From the NCBI RefSeq assembly GCF_007197645.1, contig NZ_VKGK01000003.1, positions 124,001 through 188,000 on the forward strand: a stretch of 64,000 nt of DNA. The letters run 5' to 3'. This document shows, piece after piece, positions 8,998 to 19,068 of this stretch. Source of the DNA: Shewanella hanedai (GTDB lineage: Bacteria > Pseudomonadota > Gammaproteobacteria > Enterobacterales > Shewanellaceae). The number at the start of each line of letters is the position of its first letter. The stretch's first letter is position 1. Under the pieces are notes generated by a model that was not told the DNA's origin, ran no database searches, and saw only the letters and a program-made list of their open reading frames with translations. The position numbers were made by a program, and so were the translations under genes.

Positions 8998-10431
8998 ATG
9001 ATGCAAACAGATCTACGAATTCTACTTGTTGGTAACCAGTCTGAGCGAATGAATCGCTTATCGTGTGTATTTGAATTTTTGGGTGAACAAGTTGAGTTAG
9101 TCGCGTTCGATAAATTCGAATTGCGAGTTCAGAATACTCGATTTAGAGCTCTTATCATCTCCTCCGATATTCAGTCTAAAGAGTTACTTCAATCTCTTGC
9201 GGTGAACTCACCTTGGCAACCCATTTTATTGCTTGGGGATATGGACGGCGCAGTTGCGTCAAATATACTTGGCCATATTGAAGAACCACTTAATTATCCT
9301 CAACTGACGGAGTTATTGCATTTTTGTCAGGTTTTTGGTCAGGCTAAGCGACCGGATATTCCCACGAGCGTTAATCAGACCAAGTTGTTTAGAAGTCTGG
9401 TTGGAAGAAGTGATGGAATTGCTCAGGTTCGTCATCTGATAAACCAAGTCGCTCCTTCTGACGCGACGGTTCTTGTTCTTGGTCAATCAGGAACTGGCAA
9501 AGAAGTGGTGGCTCGAAATATTCACTATATATCAGAGCGCCGCGATGGCCCTTTTATTCCTGTAAATTGTGGCGCCATTCCTCCTGAACTGCTTGAAAGT
9601 GAGCTTTTTGGTCACGAGAAAGGCTCTTTTACGGGGGCAATAAGTGCACGTAAAGGACGCTTTGAATTAGCTGAAAAAGGAACGCTTTTCTTAGATGAGA
9701 TAGGCGATATGCCGCTGCAGATGCAAGTTAAGCTATTGCGTGTGCTACAAGAGCGTGTTTTTGAGCGTGTTGGTGGAAGTAAGTCTATTTCCACCGATGT
9801 TCGGGTAGTCGCTGCGACTCATCGTCATCTTGAATCTATGATTGTAGACGGGGACTTTAGAGAAGATCTCTATTACCGATTAAATGTCTTCCCCATTGAG
9901 ATGCCTGCATTATGTGAGCGCAAAGATGACATACCTCTTCTCCTACAAGAACTCGTTAGTCGGGTTTACAACGAAGGACGAGGAAAAGTTCGCTTTACTC
10001 AAAGGGCAATAGAATCATTAAAAGAACACGCTTGGTCGGGTAATGTTCGTGAACTATCGAATTTGGTTGAACGCTTGACGATTCTTTATCCTGGCGGTTT
10101 AGTTGATGTTAATGATCTGCCAATGAAATACCGTCACATTGATGTGCCTGAGTATTGTGTAGAGGTGAGTGAAGAGGAGCAAGAACGTGATGCTCTTGCT
10201 TCAATCTTCAGTAATGAAGAGCCTATCGATATACCTGAAACACGTTTTCCAAGCGAGCTCCCTCCTGAAGGAGTTAATTTGAAAGATCTGTTAGCTGAGC
10301 TTGAAATCGATATGATTAGGCAGGCTTTGGAACAGCAAGATAATGTGGTCGCCAGAGCCGCTGAAATGCTAGGCATTAGACGTACCACACTTGTCGAAAA
10401 AATGCGTAAATACGGGATGGGGAAAGAGTAG
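8998..10431 (+). CDS. flrA: FlrA (FleQ), sigma-54-dependent master regulator of flagellar genes
   Basis: FlrA (477 aa) switches on the class II flagellar genes with sigma-54. The order is: an N-terminal FleQ-type receiver-like domain (about 1-125) without the usual phospho-acceptor pattern; an AAA+ domain with Walker A GQSGTGKEV (about 162), GSFTGA loop (about 208) and Walker B LFLDEIGDMPL (about 231); and a Fis-type helix-turn-helix at the C-terminus (AAEMLGIRRTTLVEKMRKYG). The sigma-54 contact loop reads GSFTGA, not the common GAFTGA. FleQ relatives bind cyclic-di-GMP and are antagonised by FlhG/FleN, which is also in this window. Two ATGs are adjacent (8998 and 9001). Confidence 0.95.
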   Translation: MMQTDLRILLVGNQSERMNRLSCVFEFLGEQVELVAFDKFELRVQNTRFRALIISSDIQSKELLQSLAVNSPWQPILLLGDMDGAVASNILGHIEEPLNYPQLTELLHFCQVFGQAKRPDIPTSVNQTKLFRSLVGRSDGIAQVRHLINQVAPSDATVLVLGQSGTGKEVVARNIHYISERRDGPFIPVNCGAIPPELLESELFGHEKGSFTGAISARKGRFELAEKGTLFLDEIGDMPLQMQVKLLRVLQERVFERVGGSKSISTDVRVVAATHRHLESMIVDGDFREDLYYRLNVFPIEMPALCERKDDIPLLLQELVSRVYNEGRGKVRFTQRAIESLKEHAWSGNVRELSNLVERLTILYPGGLVDVNDLPMKYRHIDVPEYCVEVSEEEQERDALASIFSNEEPIDIPETRFPSELPPEGVNLKDLLAELEIDMIRQALEQQDNVVARAAEMLGIRRTTLVEKMRKYGMGKE

Positions 10432-10462
10432 CTCAAACTTTGACTTTTCCTCGCAAAATAAA

Positions 10463-10506
10463 CCCTTACAAGCAGTGATGATATCCTTGCTTGTAAGGGT
10501 TTTTTT
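10463..10506 (+). terminator. Strong intrinsic terminator after flrA
   Basis: CCCTTACAAGCA (10463-10474) pairs perfectly over 12 bp with TGCTTGTAAGGG (10488-10499), followed by seven T. It isolates flrA from flrBC. Confidence 0.95.
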
Positions 10507-10601
10507 ATAGTATTTTATTATTGAATATATGAATGAAAAGATGTTTTTAAACGTCTAATATTGTCTTGTCAATTATCCTCTTTATTTTCAGTGGTTTATT
10601 C

Positions 10602-10617
10602 TGGCATAAAATCTGCA
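10602..10617 (+). promoter_or_regulatory. Sigma-54 promoter of flrBC
   Basis: TGGCATAAAATCTGCA: GG at 10603-10604, ten bases, GC at 10615-10616. This closely matches the sigma-54 consensus TGGCAC-N5-TTGC. Transcription would begin near 10628, about 26 bases before the flrB ATG. FlrA is the expected activator, placing flrBC in class II. Confidence 0.82.
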
Positions 10618-10653
10618 TTATCTGGTTAGTAGCAATTTTTTGACGGAGTGAAT

Positions 10654-11769
10654 ATGTCCGTAAGTCCTCATATACTAAATGATACAATGTCTCTACATAA
10701 CACGAAATGGATGGAAGCGGCGCCTGCCGCAAACATGTCTAATCGGATGGAGCATATTTTGCAAGCTATGCCGTCTGGTGTCGTGATCATTAATGGTGAT
10801 GGGGTAGTGACAGATGCTAATCCTGTAGCGATTAAGTTGTTAGGTTTACCCTTAGAAGGGTTAAAGTGGATCCAAGTCATTAATCGTGCATTTTCTCCTC
10901 AAGACGATGATGGACATGAGGTGTCACTACGCAATGGACGAAGAGTAAAAATTGCAATTACCCCCCTTACGCCAGAAAGTGGCCAGTTGATCGTATTAAC
11001 AGATCTGACAGAAACCCGCTTATTACAAAAAAACTTATCACACCTCCAGCGTCTTTCTGCTTTAGGAAAGATGGTCGCAACCTTGGCACATCAAGTACGC
11101 ACACCGCTAACTGCAGCTTTATTGTATGCATCAAACTTAGGCAGCCCGAAATTAGCTGAGAGCTCCAGAAGCCGATTTCAAAAGAAGTTAGTGGATAGAC
11201 TTAATGAGCTTGAACATCAAGTCAATGACATGCTACTGATGGCCAAAGGTAGGCAACAAGATCAAGATAAGCCTGAACATATTTCAACTGTAATGAGTAG
11301 GGTTCTCGCTAACTGTGAACCGATTGCTGAGCAGTATTCTTGTCAACTTGAATTTATCGATTCAACCAAAAGCAAGTTTTTAGCTAACTCAAGTGCATTG
11401 AGCTCCGCAATTAATAACTTAGTTATCAACAGTATCGAAGCGGGATCGACAGCGGTTAAAATAAGTGGATATGAAACAAGTACATGTTTACACCTTGATA
11501 TTATTGATAACGGCAAAGGGCTAGACAAAGCAACGCAGCAGAAGGTACTAGAGCCTTTTTTCACCACTAAAGCACAAGGCACTGGACTCGGTTTAGCGGT
11601 TGTTCAGTCAGTTGTTGCGAATCACAGTGGTAAGTTGCAACTTAGATGTGAAGAACAGAAAGGCTGTACGGCATCATTGAATTTCCCCAAGATTTTGCAA
11701 GATGATTCAGAGCACAAAGATCAGCCGTATACACTAGAAGATGAAGGAGCTGAGTATGTCAGAAGGTAA
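10654..11769 (+). CDS. flrB: FlrB, sensor histidine kinase for FlrC
   Basis: FlrB (371 aa from this start) is the cytoplasmic kinase that phosphorylates FlrC. It has a PAS domain (about 30-125, with MPSGVVIINGDGVVTDANP), a HisKA helix with H146 in TLAHQVRTPLTAAL, and a HATPase domain (N-box AINNLVINSIEAGS; G-boxes DIIDNGKGLD and GTGLGLAVVQS). No membrane segment is seen. The frame also has a GTG at 10648, but the ACGGAG ribosome site overlaps it, so the ATG at 10654 is preferred. The end overlaps flrC by 14 bases, indicating coupled translation. Confidence 0.94.
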   Translation: MSVSPHILNDTMSLHNTKWMEAAPAANMSNRMEHILQAMPSGVVIINGDGVVTDANPVAIKLLGLPLEGLKWIQVINRAFSPQDDDGHEVSLRNGRRVKIAITPLTPESGQLIVLTDLTETRLLQKNLSHLQRLSALGKMVATLAHQVRTPLTAALLYASNLGSPKLAESSRSRFQKKLVDRLNELEHQVNDMLLMAKGRQQDQDKPEHISTVMSRVLANCEPIAEQYSCQLEFIDSTKSKFLANSSALSSAINNLVINSIEAGSTAVKISGYETSTCLHLDIIDNGKGLDKATQQKVLEPFFTTKAQGTGLGLAVVQSVVANHSGKLQLRCEEQKGCTASLNFPKILQDDSEHKDQPYTLEDEGAEYVRR

Positions 11770-13114
11770 ACTATTATTGGTTGAAGATGACCATTCACTT
11801 CGAGAAGCTCTTTTAGATACTTTGCTGATGGCACACTATGAGTGCGTCGAAGCGGCCTGTGCAGAAGATGCTATCGTTAAACTCAAGAATGAGTCATTTG
11901 ATATGGTGATAAGCGATGTGCAGATGGAAGGGGTTGGCGGCTTAGGGTTACTTCACTATCTTCAACAGCATCATTCGCAAGTCCCGATGTTATTGATGAC
12001 AGCTTATGCGACAATTGATAATGCAGTGAACGCAATTAAGCTTGGCGCAGTCGATTATTTAGCAAAACCATTTTCACCTGAAGTGTTATTAAATCAAGTC
12101 TCTCGATATTTGAAACCTAAATCATGTTTGGAGCAACCAGTGGTTGCTGATGAAAAAAGTCTAGCGCTTTTATCACTTGCACAAAAGGTTGCCGCATCCG
12201 ATGCTTCTGTGATGATTATGGGACCTAGTGGTTCGGGTAAAGAGGTGCTTGCTCGCTTTATTCATCAAAATAGTTCTCGGGCTGAACAGCCATTCGTGGC
12301 TATCAACTGTGCGGCTATACCGGAAAACATGCTTGAAGCTACCTTGTTTGGATATGAGAAAGGAGCCTTTACAGGCGCTTACCAAGCCTGTCCTGGGAAA
12401 TTCGAACAGGCTCAAGGTGGCACTTTGTTGCTTGATGAAATTTCAGAGATGGAGTTAGGGCTTCAAGCTAAATTGCTACGTGTTTTACAAGAGAGAGAAG
12501 TGGAACGTATTGGCGGCCGTAAAAACATAAAGCTTGATGTCAGAGTATTGGCAACTTCAAACCGAGACCTCAAGTCACTAGCGGCTTCAGGTGAGTTTAG
12601 AGAAGATCTGTATTACCGAATTAATGTTTTTCCGCTAATTTGGCCAGCATTAAATCAAAGACCTGCTGATATTTTACCATTGGCTAGGCATTTGTTATTA
12701 AGGCATGCGACAAAATCTGGATTAGCTGAAGTTCCTGTATTGGAAGAGAGTGCTGCTCGTCGTTTGTTGACTCATCGATGGCCAGGCAATGTCAGGGAAT
12801 TAGATAATGTCATCCAACGAGCGCTGATCTTGTTAAGTGGAAATAGTATTACGTCCACTGACATTATCCTAGATGCTGATGAAGTGATGTTCACGCAGGA
12901 TAATGCGCAGAAAGTTAACAACTCAGAAGGTTCAGTTGAGTTGGAAGCCTTAGGTGACGAGTTAAAAGCACAGGAGCATGTCATTATTCTGGAGACCTTG
13001 ACTCAATGTCAGGGAAGTCGAAAATTAGTTGCTGAGAAACTTGGGATAAGCGCTAGAACACTCAGATACAAAATGGCAAAAATGAGAGATGCAGGAATAC
13101 AGCTTCCCGCTTAA
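11756..13114 (+). CDS. flrC: FlrC, sigma-54 response regulator for class III flagellar genes
   Basis: FlrC (452 aa from this start) activates hook/basal-body and flagellin promoters with sigma-54. Order: receiver domain (phospho-acceptor D54 in VISDVQM; acidic pocket EDD at 10-12), AAA+ domain with Walker A GPSGSGKE, loop GAFTGA and LLLDEISEMEL, then a Fis-type HTH (VAEKLGISARTLRYKMAKM). The frame is open from an ATG at 11741, but AAGGAGC at 11744-11750 is the ribosome site for the ATG at 11756, which gives the normal receiver start MSEGKLLLVEDD. Translation is coupled to flrB. Confidence 0.95.
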   Translation: MSEGKLLLVEDDHSLREALLDTLLMAHYECVEAACAEDAIVKLKNESFDMVISDVQMEGVGGLGLLHYLQQHHSQVPMLLMTAYATIDNAVNAIKLGAVDYLAKPFSPEVLLNQVSRYLKPKSCLEQPVVADEKSLALLSLAQKVAASDASVMIMGPSGSGKEVLARFIHQNSSRAEQPFVAINCAAIPENMLEATLFGYEKGAFTGAYQACPGKFEQAQGGTLLLDEISEMELGLQAKLLRVLQEREVERIGGRKNIKLDVRVLATSNRDLKSLAASGEFREDLYYRINVFPLIWPALNQRPADILPLARHLLLRHATKSGLAEVPVLEESAARRLLTHRWPGNVRELDNVIQRALILLSGNSITSTDIILDADEVMFTQDNAQKVNNSEGSVELEALGDELKAQEHVIILETLTQCQGSRKLVAEKLGISARTLRYKMAKMRDAGIQLPA

Positions 13115-13134
13115 TCATCAGATAATTGCTCGTT

Positions 13135-13170
13135 AAGCGAACGATGTTACTCAACATTGTTCGCTTTTTT
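13135..13170 (+). terminator. Strong intrinsic terminator after flrC
   Basis: A 14-bp inverted repeat (13135-13148 with 13153-13166, one G-T pair, ACTC loop) followed by a T run to 13170. Confidence 0.95.
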
Positions 13171-13312
13171 AACGCCACCCCCTGCATCTTATTAAGTAAA
13201 GCGTCCGTCTTTACTTTTGTTATATAAACGCCTCAACACTTCACTTATTTACGTCGATTAATAGAGTTTATCGATGTCTACTCTATTCGGTGCTTGTTTC
13301 GTTTTAATATAT

Positions 13313-13328
13313 TGGCCAACAAATTGCA
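13313..13328 (+). promoter_or_regulatory. Sigma-54 promoter of the fliE operon
   Basis: TTGGCCAACAAATTGCA: GG at 13314-13315, ten bases (ending TT), GC at 13326-13327. An excellent match to sigma-54. Transcription would start near 13339, giving a leader of about 65 bases before fliE. It should drive fliE-fliF-fliG-fliH-fliI-fliJ. Confidence 0.9.
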
Positions 13329-13404
13329 TAGTCTTTATTAAGAATCATTTTCGTCAACTATCTGTCAATACTTTAACTGTTAGTCGACTATTTGGGAGAA
13401 AACT

Positions 13405-13737
13405 ATGCAAATCAGCGCTAATTCTTTACTGCAAGAGATGAAGTCACTTAGTGGCGAAATTCCTACTGGTAGCATCACTCCCCAAATATCACAGCAAGTA
13501 AGAAGTACTTCAGGGAGTGATTTTGGCGAGATGTTATCTCAAGCTGTCAGTCATGTTGGTGAATTGCAGGCAAACTCCGGTGATCTGTCGACTCGTCTTG
13601 AGATGGGGGATACTCGCGTTTCACTGTCAGATACGGTTATTGCGCGCGAAAAAGCCAGTGTTGCGTTTGAGGCGACTGTTCAAGTCAGAAATAAACTCGT
13701 CGAAGCGTATAAAGAAATTATGAGTATGCCTGTATAA
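13405..13737 (+). CDS. fliE: FliE, MS-ring/rod adaptor of the flagellar basal body
   Basis: FliE (110 aa) joins the MS ring to the proximal rod. The second half carries the family pattern (SDTVIAREKASVAFEATVQ, then VRNKLVEAYKEIMSMPV at the very end). The first 30 residues are variable, as usual. GGGAGAAAAC precedes the ATG. It is the first gene after a strong sigma-54 promoter. Confidence 0.95.
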   Translation: MQISANSLLQEMKSLSGEIPTGSITPQISQQVRSTSGSDFGEMLSQAVSHVGELQANSGDLSTRLEMGDTRVSLSDTVIAREKASVAFEATVQVRNKLVEAYKEIMSMPV

Positions 13738-13819
13738 TACATTGTAATATTTCGATTTTATTACATTTTTAGCTGGTATTTTAGCCACGTAATAAATAAT
13801 AGACAAGCAGGGATCTATT

Positions 13820-15535
13820 TTGAGCACTGATATGGTTGTAGGTACAAATCTGGGAAGCAATGACACTGCCGGTGGTGTACAGGAAGAGAATAAGTCTGGC
13901 GGACTCGGATCTTTTGGTGGGTCCGATATGCTGCGTCAGGTGACGATGATCCTTGCTCTCGCTATATGCCTTGCTGTGGCTGTATTTGTTATGTTGTTGG
14001 CACAAGAACCTGAATTCAGACCATTGGGAAAGATGGCGACTGAAGATATGATTCAAGTGTTAGATGTATTAGACAAGAATAAAGTTGATTATAAGATTGA
14101 GGGTGACGTAGTTAAAGTTCCGGAAGAGCAGTATCAAGATGTTAAATTGATGCTTAGCAGAGAGGGAGTCGATAACGCTGCGAGTGCTAATGATTACCTC
14201 AGTCAGGATAGTGGCTTCGGCGTTAGCCAACGTATGGAGCAAGCAAGACTCAAACACAGTCAAGAGCAGAACTTAGCCAGAGCAATTGAAGAGCTTAAAA
14301 GTGTCACTCGTGCAAAAGTGATACTTGCGATACCTAAAGAAAATGTCTTTGCAAGAAACCGTTCAAAACCAAGTGCTACAGTCGTTATCACTTCTCGTCG
14401 AAGCGGCTTAGGCCAAGAAGAGGTAGACTCGATAGTCGATATTGTCGCTTCAGCAGTTCAAGGACTAGAACCAACGCGTGTGACGGTGACTGATTCCAAC
14501 GGTCGCCTACTTAATTCTGGCAGTCAAGATGGTGCTTCAGCACGAGCCAGACGTGAACTAGAGTTAGTTCAACAGAAAGAGTCAGAATACAGATACAAGA
14601 TTGAATCCATTTTAATGCCTATATTAGGTCCTGAGAACTTCACTTCACAAGTGGATGTGAATATGGACTTCACTGCTGTTGAGCAAACAGCAAAACGATA
14701 TAACCCAGACTTACCTGCTCTGCGTAGTGAGATGACGGTTGAAAACAACTCTAATTCTGGCACCAACGGTGGCATACCAGGCGCATTGACTAACCAGCCT
14801 CCAATGGAATCTAATATTCCTCAAGATGCAATGACAGAAGAAGCTAAAAAGGCAAGTAGGAACTCAGGTTCTACTCATAAAGAAGCAACTCGAAACTTTG
14901 AATTAGATACGACTATTAGCCATACGAAGCAACAAATAGGCGTGGTAAGACGTGTCAGTGTCTCGGTTGCTGTCGATTTCAAATCAGGTCCCGTTTCTGA
15001 AGATGGCCAAGTCAACCGTGTACCACGAACTGATCAAGAGATGAGTAATATTCGACGTTTACTCGAAGGTGCTGTGGGATTCAATACTCAGCGTGGTGAC
15101 GTGATCGAAGTCGTTACCGTTCCCTTTATGGATCAATTGATCGAAGAGATGCCTGCGCTGGAAATGTGGGAGCAACCTTGGTTTTGGCGAGCTGCAAAAC
15201 TGGCGATGGGCGGACTCGTTATTCTTGCTCTAATCTTATTTATTGTCAGACCTTTGCTGAAGAAACTCATCTACCCGGATAACAACGGTCTACCTGATGA
15301 GCCTAAATTTGGTGACGAGTTAGCAGAAATAGAAGATCAATATGCATCGGATACTCTCGGGATGTTGAATCGACCTGAAGCTGAATATAGTTACAACGAT
15401 GACGGTTCAATTTTGATACCAAACCTGCATAAAGATGATGATATGATTAAGGCGATTAGGGCATTAGTGGCCAATGAACCTGAATTGTCGACCCAGGTTG
15501 TCAAAGGATGGCTACAAGAGGATGAACCACAATAA
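13820..15535 (+). CDS. fliF: FliF, flagellar MS-ring protein
   Basis: FliF (571 aa) forms the inner-membrane MS ring on which the rotor and export apparatus are built. Two membrane segments are clear, at about 44-64 (VTMILALAICLAVAVFVMLL) and about 455-480 (LAMGGLVILALILFIVRPLL), flanking a large periplasmic region with the two YscJ/FliF ring motifs. The C-terminal tail is the FliG-binding segment. The start is TTG with CAGGGA 7 bases before it; an ATG at 13832 is the alternative. The stop TAA overlaps the fliG ATG by one base (TAATG). Confidence 0.95.
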   Translation: MSTDMVVGTNLGSNDTAGGVQEENKSGGLGSFGGSDMLRQVTMILALAICLAVAVFVMLLAQEPEFRPLGKMATEDMIQVLDVLDKNKVDYKIEGDVVKVPEEQYQDVKLMLSREGVDNAASANDYLSQDSGFGVSQRMEQARLKHSQEQNLARAIEELKSVTRAKVILAIPKENVFARNRSKPSATVVITSRRSGLGQEEVDSIVDIVASAVQGLEPTRVTVTDSNGRLLNSGSQDGASARARRELELVQQKESEYRYKIESILMPILGPENFTSQVDVNMDFTAVEQTAKRYNPDLPALRSEMTVENNSNSGTNGGIPGALTNQPPMESNIPQDAMTEEAKKASRNSGSTHKEATRNFELDTTISHTKQQIGVVRRVSVSVAVDFKSGPVSEDGQVNRVPRTDQEMSNIRRLLEGAVGFNTQRGDVIEVVTVPFMDQLIEEMPALEMWEQPWFWRAAKLAMGGLVILALILFIVRPLLKKLIYPDNNGLPDEPKFGDELAEIEDQYASDTLGMLNRPEAEYSYNDDGSILIPNLHKDDDMIKAIRALVANEPELSTQVVKGWLQEDEPQ

Positions 15536-16581
15536 TGAGTACTAACGAAGTGGCAGAGGGTGGAGCTAAGGGGCAGTCGGTTATCGATGATCTTAGTGGT
15601 GCTGAAAAAACGGCTATATTATTGCTTAGTTTAAGTGAAGCTGATGCCGCTTCTATTTTAAAGCATTTAGAGCCGAAACAAGTTCAGAATGTGGGCATGG
15701 TGATGGCGGCGATGAAAGACTTTGGTCAAGAAAAGGTCATTGCTGTACATCAACTGTTTCTCGATGAAGTACAGAAATATTCGTCGATTGGTTTTAATAG
15801 TGAAGAGTTTGTTCGTAAAGCACTGACTGCCGCATTAGGTGAAGATAAAGCGGGCAATCTGATTGAACAGATCATTATGGGAAGTGGTGCTAAAGGCCTT
15901 GAATCATTGAAATGGATGGATTCTCGACAAGTTGCCACCATTATTCAAAATGAGCATCCACAGATCCAAACTATCGTGCTCTCTTACTTAGAACCGGATC
16001 AAGCAGCTGAAATCTTTGCGCAATCACCAGAAAATACGCGTTTAGATTTAATGATGAGAATCGCAAATCTGGAAGAGGTTCAGCCTGCGGCATTGCAAGA
16101 ATTGAATGATATTATGGAGAAACAATTCGCTGGTCAAGGTGGTGCACAAGCAGCGAAAATGGGCGGCTTGAAAGCTGCTGCAAATATCATGAACTATTTG
16201 GATACAGGGGTTGAAAGTCAATTGATGGAGACGCTCCGTGAGTCTGATGAAGAGATGGCTCAACAAATTCAAGATCTGATGTTTGTGTTCGAAAATCTGA
16301 TTGATGTTGATGATATCGGTATACAAGCATTATTAAGAGAAGTTCAACAGGACGTCTTAATGAAAGCGCTTAAGGGGGCTGATGATCTACTTAAAGATAA
16401 AGTCCTCGGTAATATGTCAAAACGTGCGGCTGAACTATTAGCTGATGATCTTGAAGCCATGGGGCCAATCAGGATAAGCGAAGTTGAAGTTGCGCAGAAA
16501 GAGATATTATCCATTGCGCGTCGCTTGAGCGACAGTGGTGAAATAATGTTAGGCGGTGGCGGTGGTGAAGAGTTCTTATAA
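15535..16581 (+). CDS. fliG: FliG, flagellar motor switch protein
   Basis: FliG (348 aa) is the rotor protein that contacts the stator and FliM. The N-terminal domain (GAEKTAILLLSLSEADAASI) binds FliF. The middle domain carries EHPQ (NEHPQIQTIVLSYLEPDQAA). The C-terminal domain has the charged torque helix (DLMFVFENLIDVDDIGIQAL, then ALKGADDLLKDKVLGNMSKR). It ends in a glycine run (LGGGGGEEFL). It overlaps fliF and fliH by one base each (TAATG at both borders), so translation is tightly coupled. Confidence 0.97.
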   Translation: MSTNEVAEGGAKGQSVIDDLSGAEKTAILLLSLSEADAASILKHLEPKQVQNVGMVMAAMKDFGQEKVIAVHQLFLDEVQKYSSIGFNSEEFVRKALTAALGEDKAGNLIEQIIMGSGAKGLESLKWMDSRQVATIIQNEHPQIQTIVLSYLEPDQAAEIFAQSPENTRLDLMMRIANLEEVQPAALQELNDIMEKQFAGQGGAQAAKMGGLKAAANIMNYLDTGVESQLMETLRESDEEMAQQIQDLMFVFENLIDVDDIGIQALLREVQQDVLMKALKGADDLLKDKVLGNMSKRAAELLADDLEAMGPIRISEVEVAQKEILSIARRLSDSGEIMLGGGGGEEFL

Positions 16582-17576
16582 TGAAGCCAAATGAACCTGA
16601 AGATTCGACAGACACAGAGATTCAAACCCAAAAGAGTGAACAAGAGTACACTCAATGGCACATTCCGGATGTAACGGAAGCTATTCCTGAAGATGTCTCT
16701 AATCTTTTTGGGCGAAGAACGCTTCAAAAACCGATAACCGAAGAGCCTGCCTCAATCTTGCCACCTACTTTAAGTCAAATCGAAGAGATTAGACAAGAAG
16801 CTGAGAATGAGGGTTTTTCCCAAGGGAAGGAGGAGGGCCATCAAGCAGGGCTTGAAGCGGGTCGCCTAGAAGGCTTGAAGCAAGGCCACGAAGAAGGGTT
16901 TGAACAAGGTAAAGAGCAGGGTTATCAAGAAGGCATTGAGAAAGCTCTCGAATTAGTAAAACGGTTTGAACACTTGGTCAATCAATTTGAAAAACCACTT
17001 GAACTGCTTGATAACGAAATAGAGCAGGAGTTGGTGTCACTGACGCTTAAGCTTGCTCGTGCGGTTGTCGGACATGAAATTAAAACGCATCCAGAACATA
17101 TTTTAACTACGTTAAGGCAAGGTGTTGACTCCTTACCTTTGAAAGAGCAAGGGGTCGTGATCCGTCTACACCCTGATGACTATCAACTTACTCAAGAGCT
17201 ATATACTGCTAACCAGTTGGAAAAAAATCGCTGGGAACTTGAGAGTGATCCAAGTTTATCTCATGGGGATTGTATTATTTCAAGTCAGCGCAGCAGTATC
17301 GATATGCGACTGGAATCTAGAATGAGTGCTGTATTACAGGAACTGGAAGGTCACCACCAAAATTTAGGTCAAATTGTTGAACAGCAAAAACAGACATTAG
17401 GTACATCTTCTGTTGTCAATCATGGGGAAGACGTTGAGGATGATTTACATTCAAATCCAGAATTGAACGCCGCTGATACTCCAGCTAGTGCTGACAGCGC
17501 CCCCTTAATTGAGGATCCAATTAATCAAGCTGATGATACGCAAGTAGCCAGTGATGATTCAGTTGAGAAATTGTAG
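16581..17576 (+). CDS. fliH: FliH, regulator of the flagellar export ATPase
   Basis: FliH (331 aa) forms the peripheral stalk that holds the FliI ATPase near the export gate. The signature is a run of GxxxG-type repeats (about 75-120: EGFSQGKEEGHQAGLEAGR, then LEGLKQGHEEGFEQGKEQG), followed by the conserved FliH C-terminal domain (about 140-260). The tail after about 270 is acidic and of low complexity. At 331 aa it is longer than E. coli FliH because of both variable ends. It overlaps the fliG stop by one base. Confidence 0.94.
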   Translation: MKPNEPEDSTDTEIQTQKSEQEYTQWHIPDVTEAIPEDVSNLFGRRTLQKPITEEPASILPPTLSQIEEIRQEAENEGFSQGKEEGHQAGLEAGRLEGLKQGHEEGFEQGKEQGYQEGIEKALELVKRFEHLVNQFEKPLELLDNEIEQELVSLTLKLARAVVGHEIKTHPEHILTTLRQGVDSLPLKEQGVVIRLHPDDYQLTQELYTANQLEKNRWELESDPSLSHGDCIISSQRSSIDMRLESRMSAVLQELEGHHQNLGQIVEQQKQTLGTSSVVNHGEDVEDDLHSNPELNAADTPASADSAPLIEDPINQADDTQVASDDSVEKL

Positions 17577-17665
17577 TCACTACCCGTTATTTTCAAATAG
17601 TCTGAATAGAGTTGTCATTTCTATTTTAGGTCGTAAATCAAGTCTAGCGACAAGGCGAACAAAAG

Positions 17666-19006
17666 ATGCATAGCCGCCCAAATCAATTGCTTAATAGAAT
17701 TAAACAACAGTCGGATAAAGTACACCCATTCGTTGCTGAAGCGAGTGGGCAACTTGTGCGCGTGGTTGGGTTAACGCTTGAGGCAACAGGTTGTCGTGCT
17801 TCTATAGGCAGTCTTTGCAGTATTGAAACGTCAGCGGGTGAGCTCGTCGCTGAAGTCGTCGGTTTTGATGACAAGCTCCTTTATTTGATGCCGATAGAAG
17901 AGCTCCGTGGAGTTCTCCCTGGTGCAAGAGTGACTCCTCTCGGCGAGCAGAGTGGACTGAATGTGGGGCTATCTTTACTCGGTAGGGTTCTTGATGGTAA
18001 CGGTTTGCCTCTTGATGGGCTGGGACGTCTGCAAACAGATCAAAAAGCCCCAAGGCACTCAGTGCCAATTAATCCCTTATCGCGCCGCGCAATAACAGAA
18101 CCACTCGATGTCGGTGTTAGGGCGATTAATGCCATGCTGACAGTGGGGAAAGGCCAAAGAATGGGGCTTTTTGCTGGTTCTGGTGTCGGAAAGAGTGTAC
18201 TTCTTGGCATGATGACCCGAGGTACGACCGCCGATATTATTGTGGTAGGTCTCGTTGGTGAGCGTGGTCGAGAAGTTAAAGAGTTTATTGAGGAAATACT
18301 AGGAGAGGAGGGACGTGCTCGCTCTGTGGTCATCGCGGCTCCTGCCGATACTTCGCCTTTGATGCGATTACGTGCTTGTGAAACATCAACGCGTATTGCT
18401 GAGTACTTTCGAGATCTCGGTTATAACGTATTGTTACTGATGGATAGTTTAACTCGTTATGCTCAAGCACAAAGAGAGATAGCGCTAGCGGTTGGTGAAC
18501 CTCCTGCGACCAAAGGATATCCGCCTTCGGTATTTGCAAAACTTCCTAAATTAGTTGAAAGAGCGGGAAATGGTGCGCCAGGTCAAGGCTCGATCACTGC
18601 TTTTTATACTGTATTGACAGAAGGTGATGATCTACAAGATCCGATTGCAGATGCAGCAAGAGCCATCTTAGATGGTCATATCGTATTATCTCGTCAGTTA
18701 GCTGATTCAGGCCATTACCCTGCTATTGATGTAGAAGCTTCAATTAGCCGTGTTGCACCTATGGTGATAAGCCCAGAACATCTAGAAGCAATGCGCCGTG
18801 TCAAACAAGTTTATTCATTGTATCAACAGAACAAAGATCTTATCTCTATTGGGGCTTACACTCAGGGAAGTGATCCAAGGATTGATAACTCGATTCGCTT
18901 ACAGCCAGCAATGAATGCTTTTTTACGGCAGAGCATGAAGGACGCAATAAGCTTTGATAGTAGTGAGCTGATGCTGACCCAAATGGGCGCGCAATGTAAG
19001 GTTTAA
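17666..19006 (+). CDS. fliI: FliI, flagellum-specific export ATPase
   Basis: FliI (446 aa) hydrolyses ATP to release substrates from chaperones at the export gate; it is homologous to the F1 beta subunit. Walker [16 protein letters not shown] (about 165-180), [11 protein letters not shown], and Walker [19 protein letters not shown] are all present. The C-terminal helical domain ([20 protein letters not shown]) is intact. A gap of 89 bases separates it from fliH; ACAAGGCGAAC is the likely ribosome site. Confidence 0.97.
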   Translation: MHSRPNQLLNRIKQQSDKVHPFVAEASGQLVRVVGLTLEATGCRASIGSLCSIETSAGELVAEVVGFDDKLLYLMPIEELRGVLPGARVTPLGEQSGLNVGLSLLGRVLDGNGLPLDGLGRLQTDQKAPRHSVPINPLSRRAITEPLDVGVRAINAMLTVGKGQRMGLFAGSGVGKSVLLGMMTRGTTADIIVVGLVGERGREVKEFIEEILGEEGRARSVVIAAPADTSPLMRLRACETSTRIAEYFRDLGYNVLLLMDSLTRYAQAQREIALAVGEPPATKGYPPSVFAKLPKLVERAGNGAPGQGSITAFYTVLTEGDDLQDPIADAARAILDGHIVLSRQLADSGHYPAIDVEASISRVAPMVISPEHLEAMRRVKQVYSLYQQNKDLISIGAYTQGSDPRIDNSIRLQPAMNAFLRQSMKDAISFDSSELMLTQMGAQCKV

Positions 19007-19068
19007 GGGGCCGTTTTAAAGCGAAAGGCCGATTAATATAAGTAGTGCGGGTTATTTTTGGAGATTAA

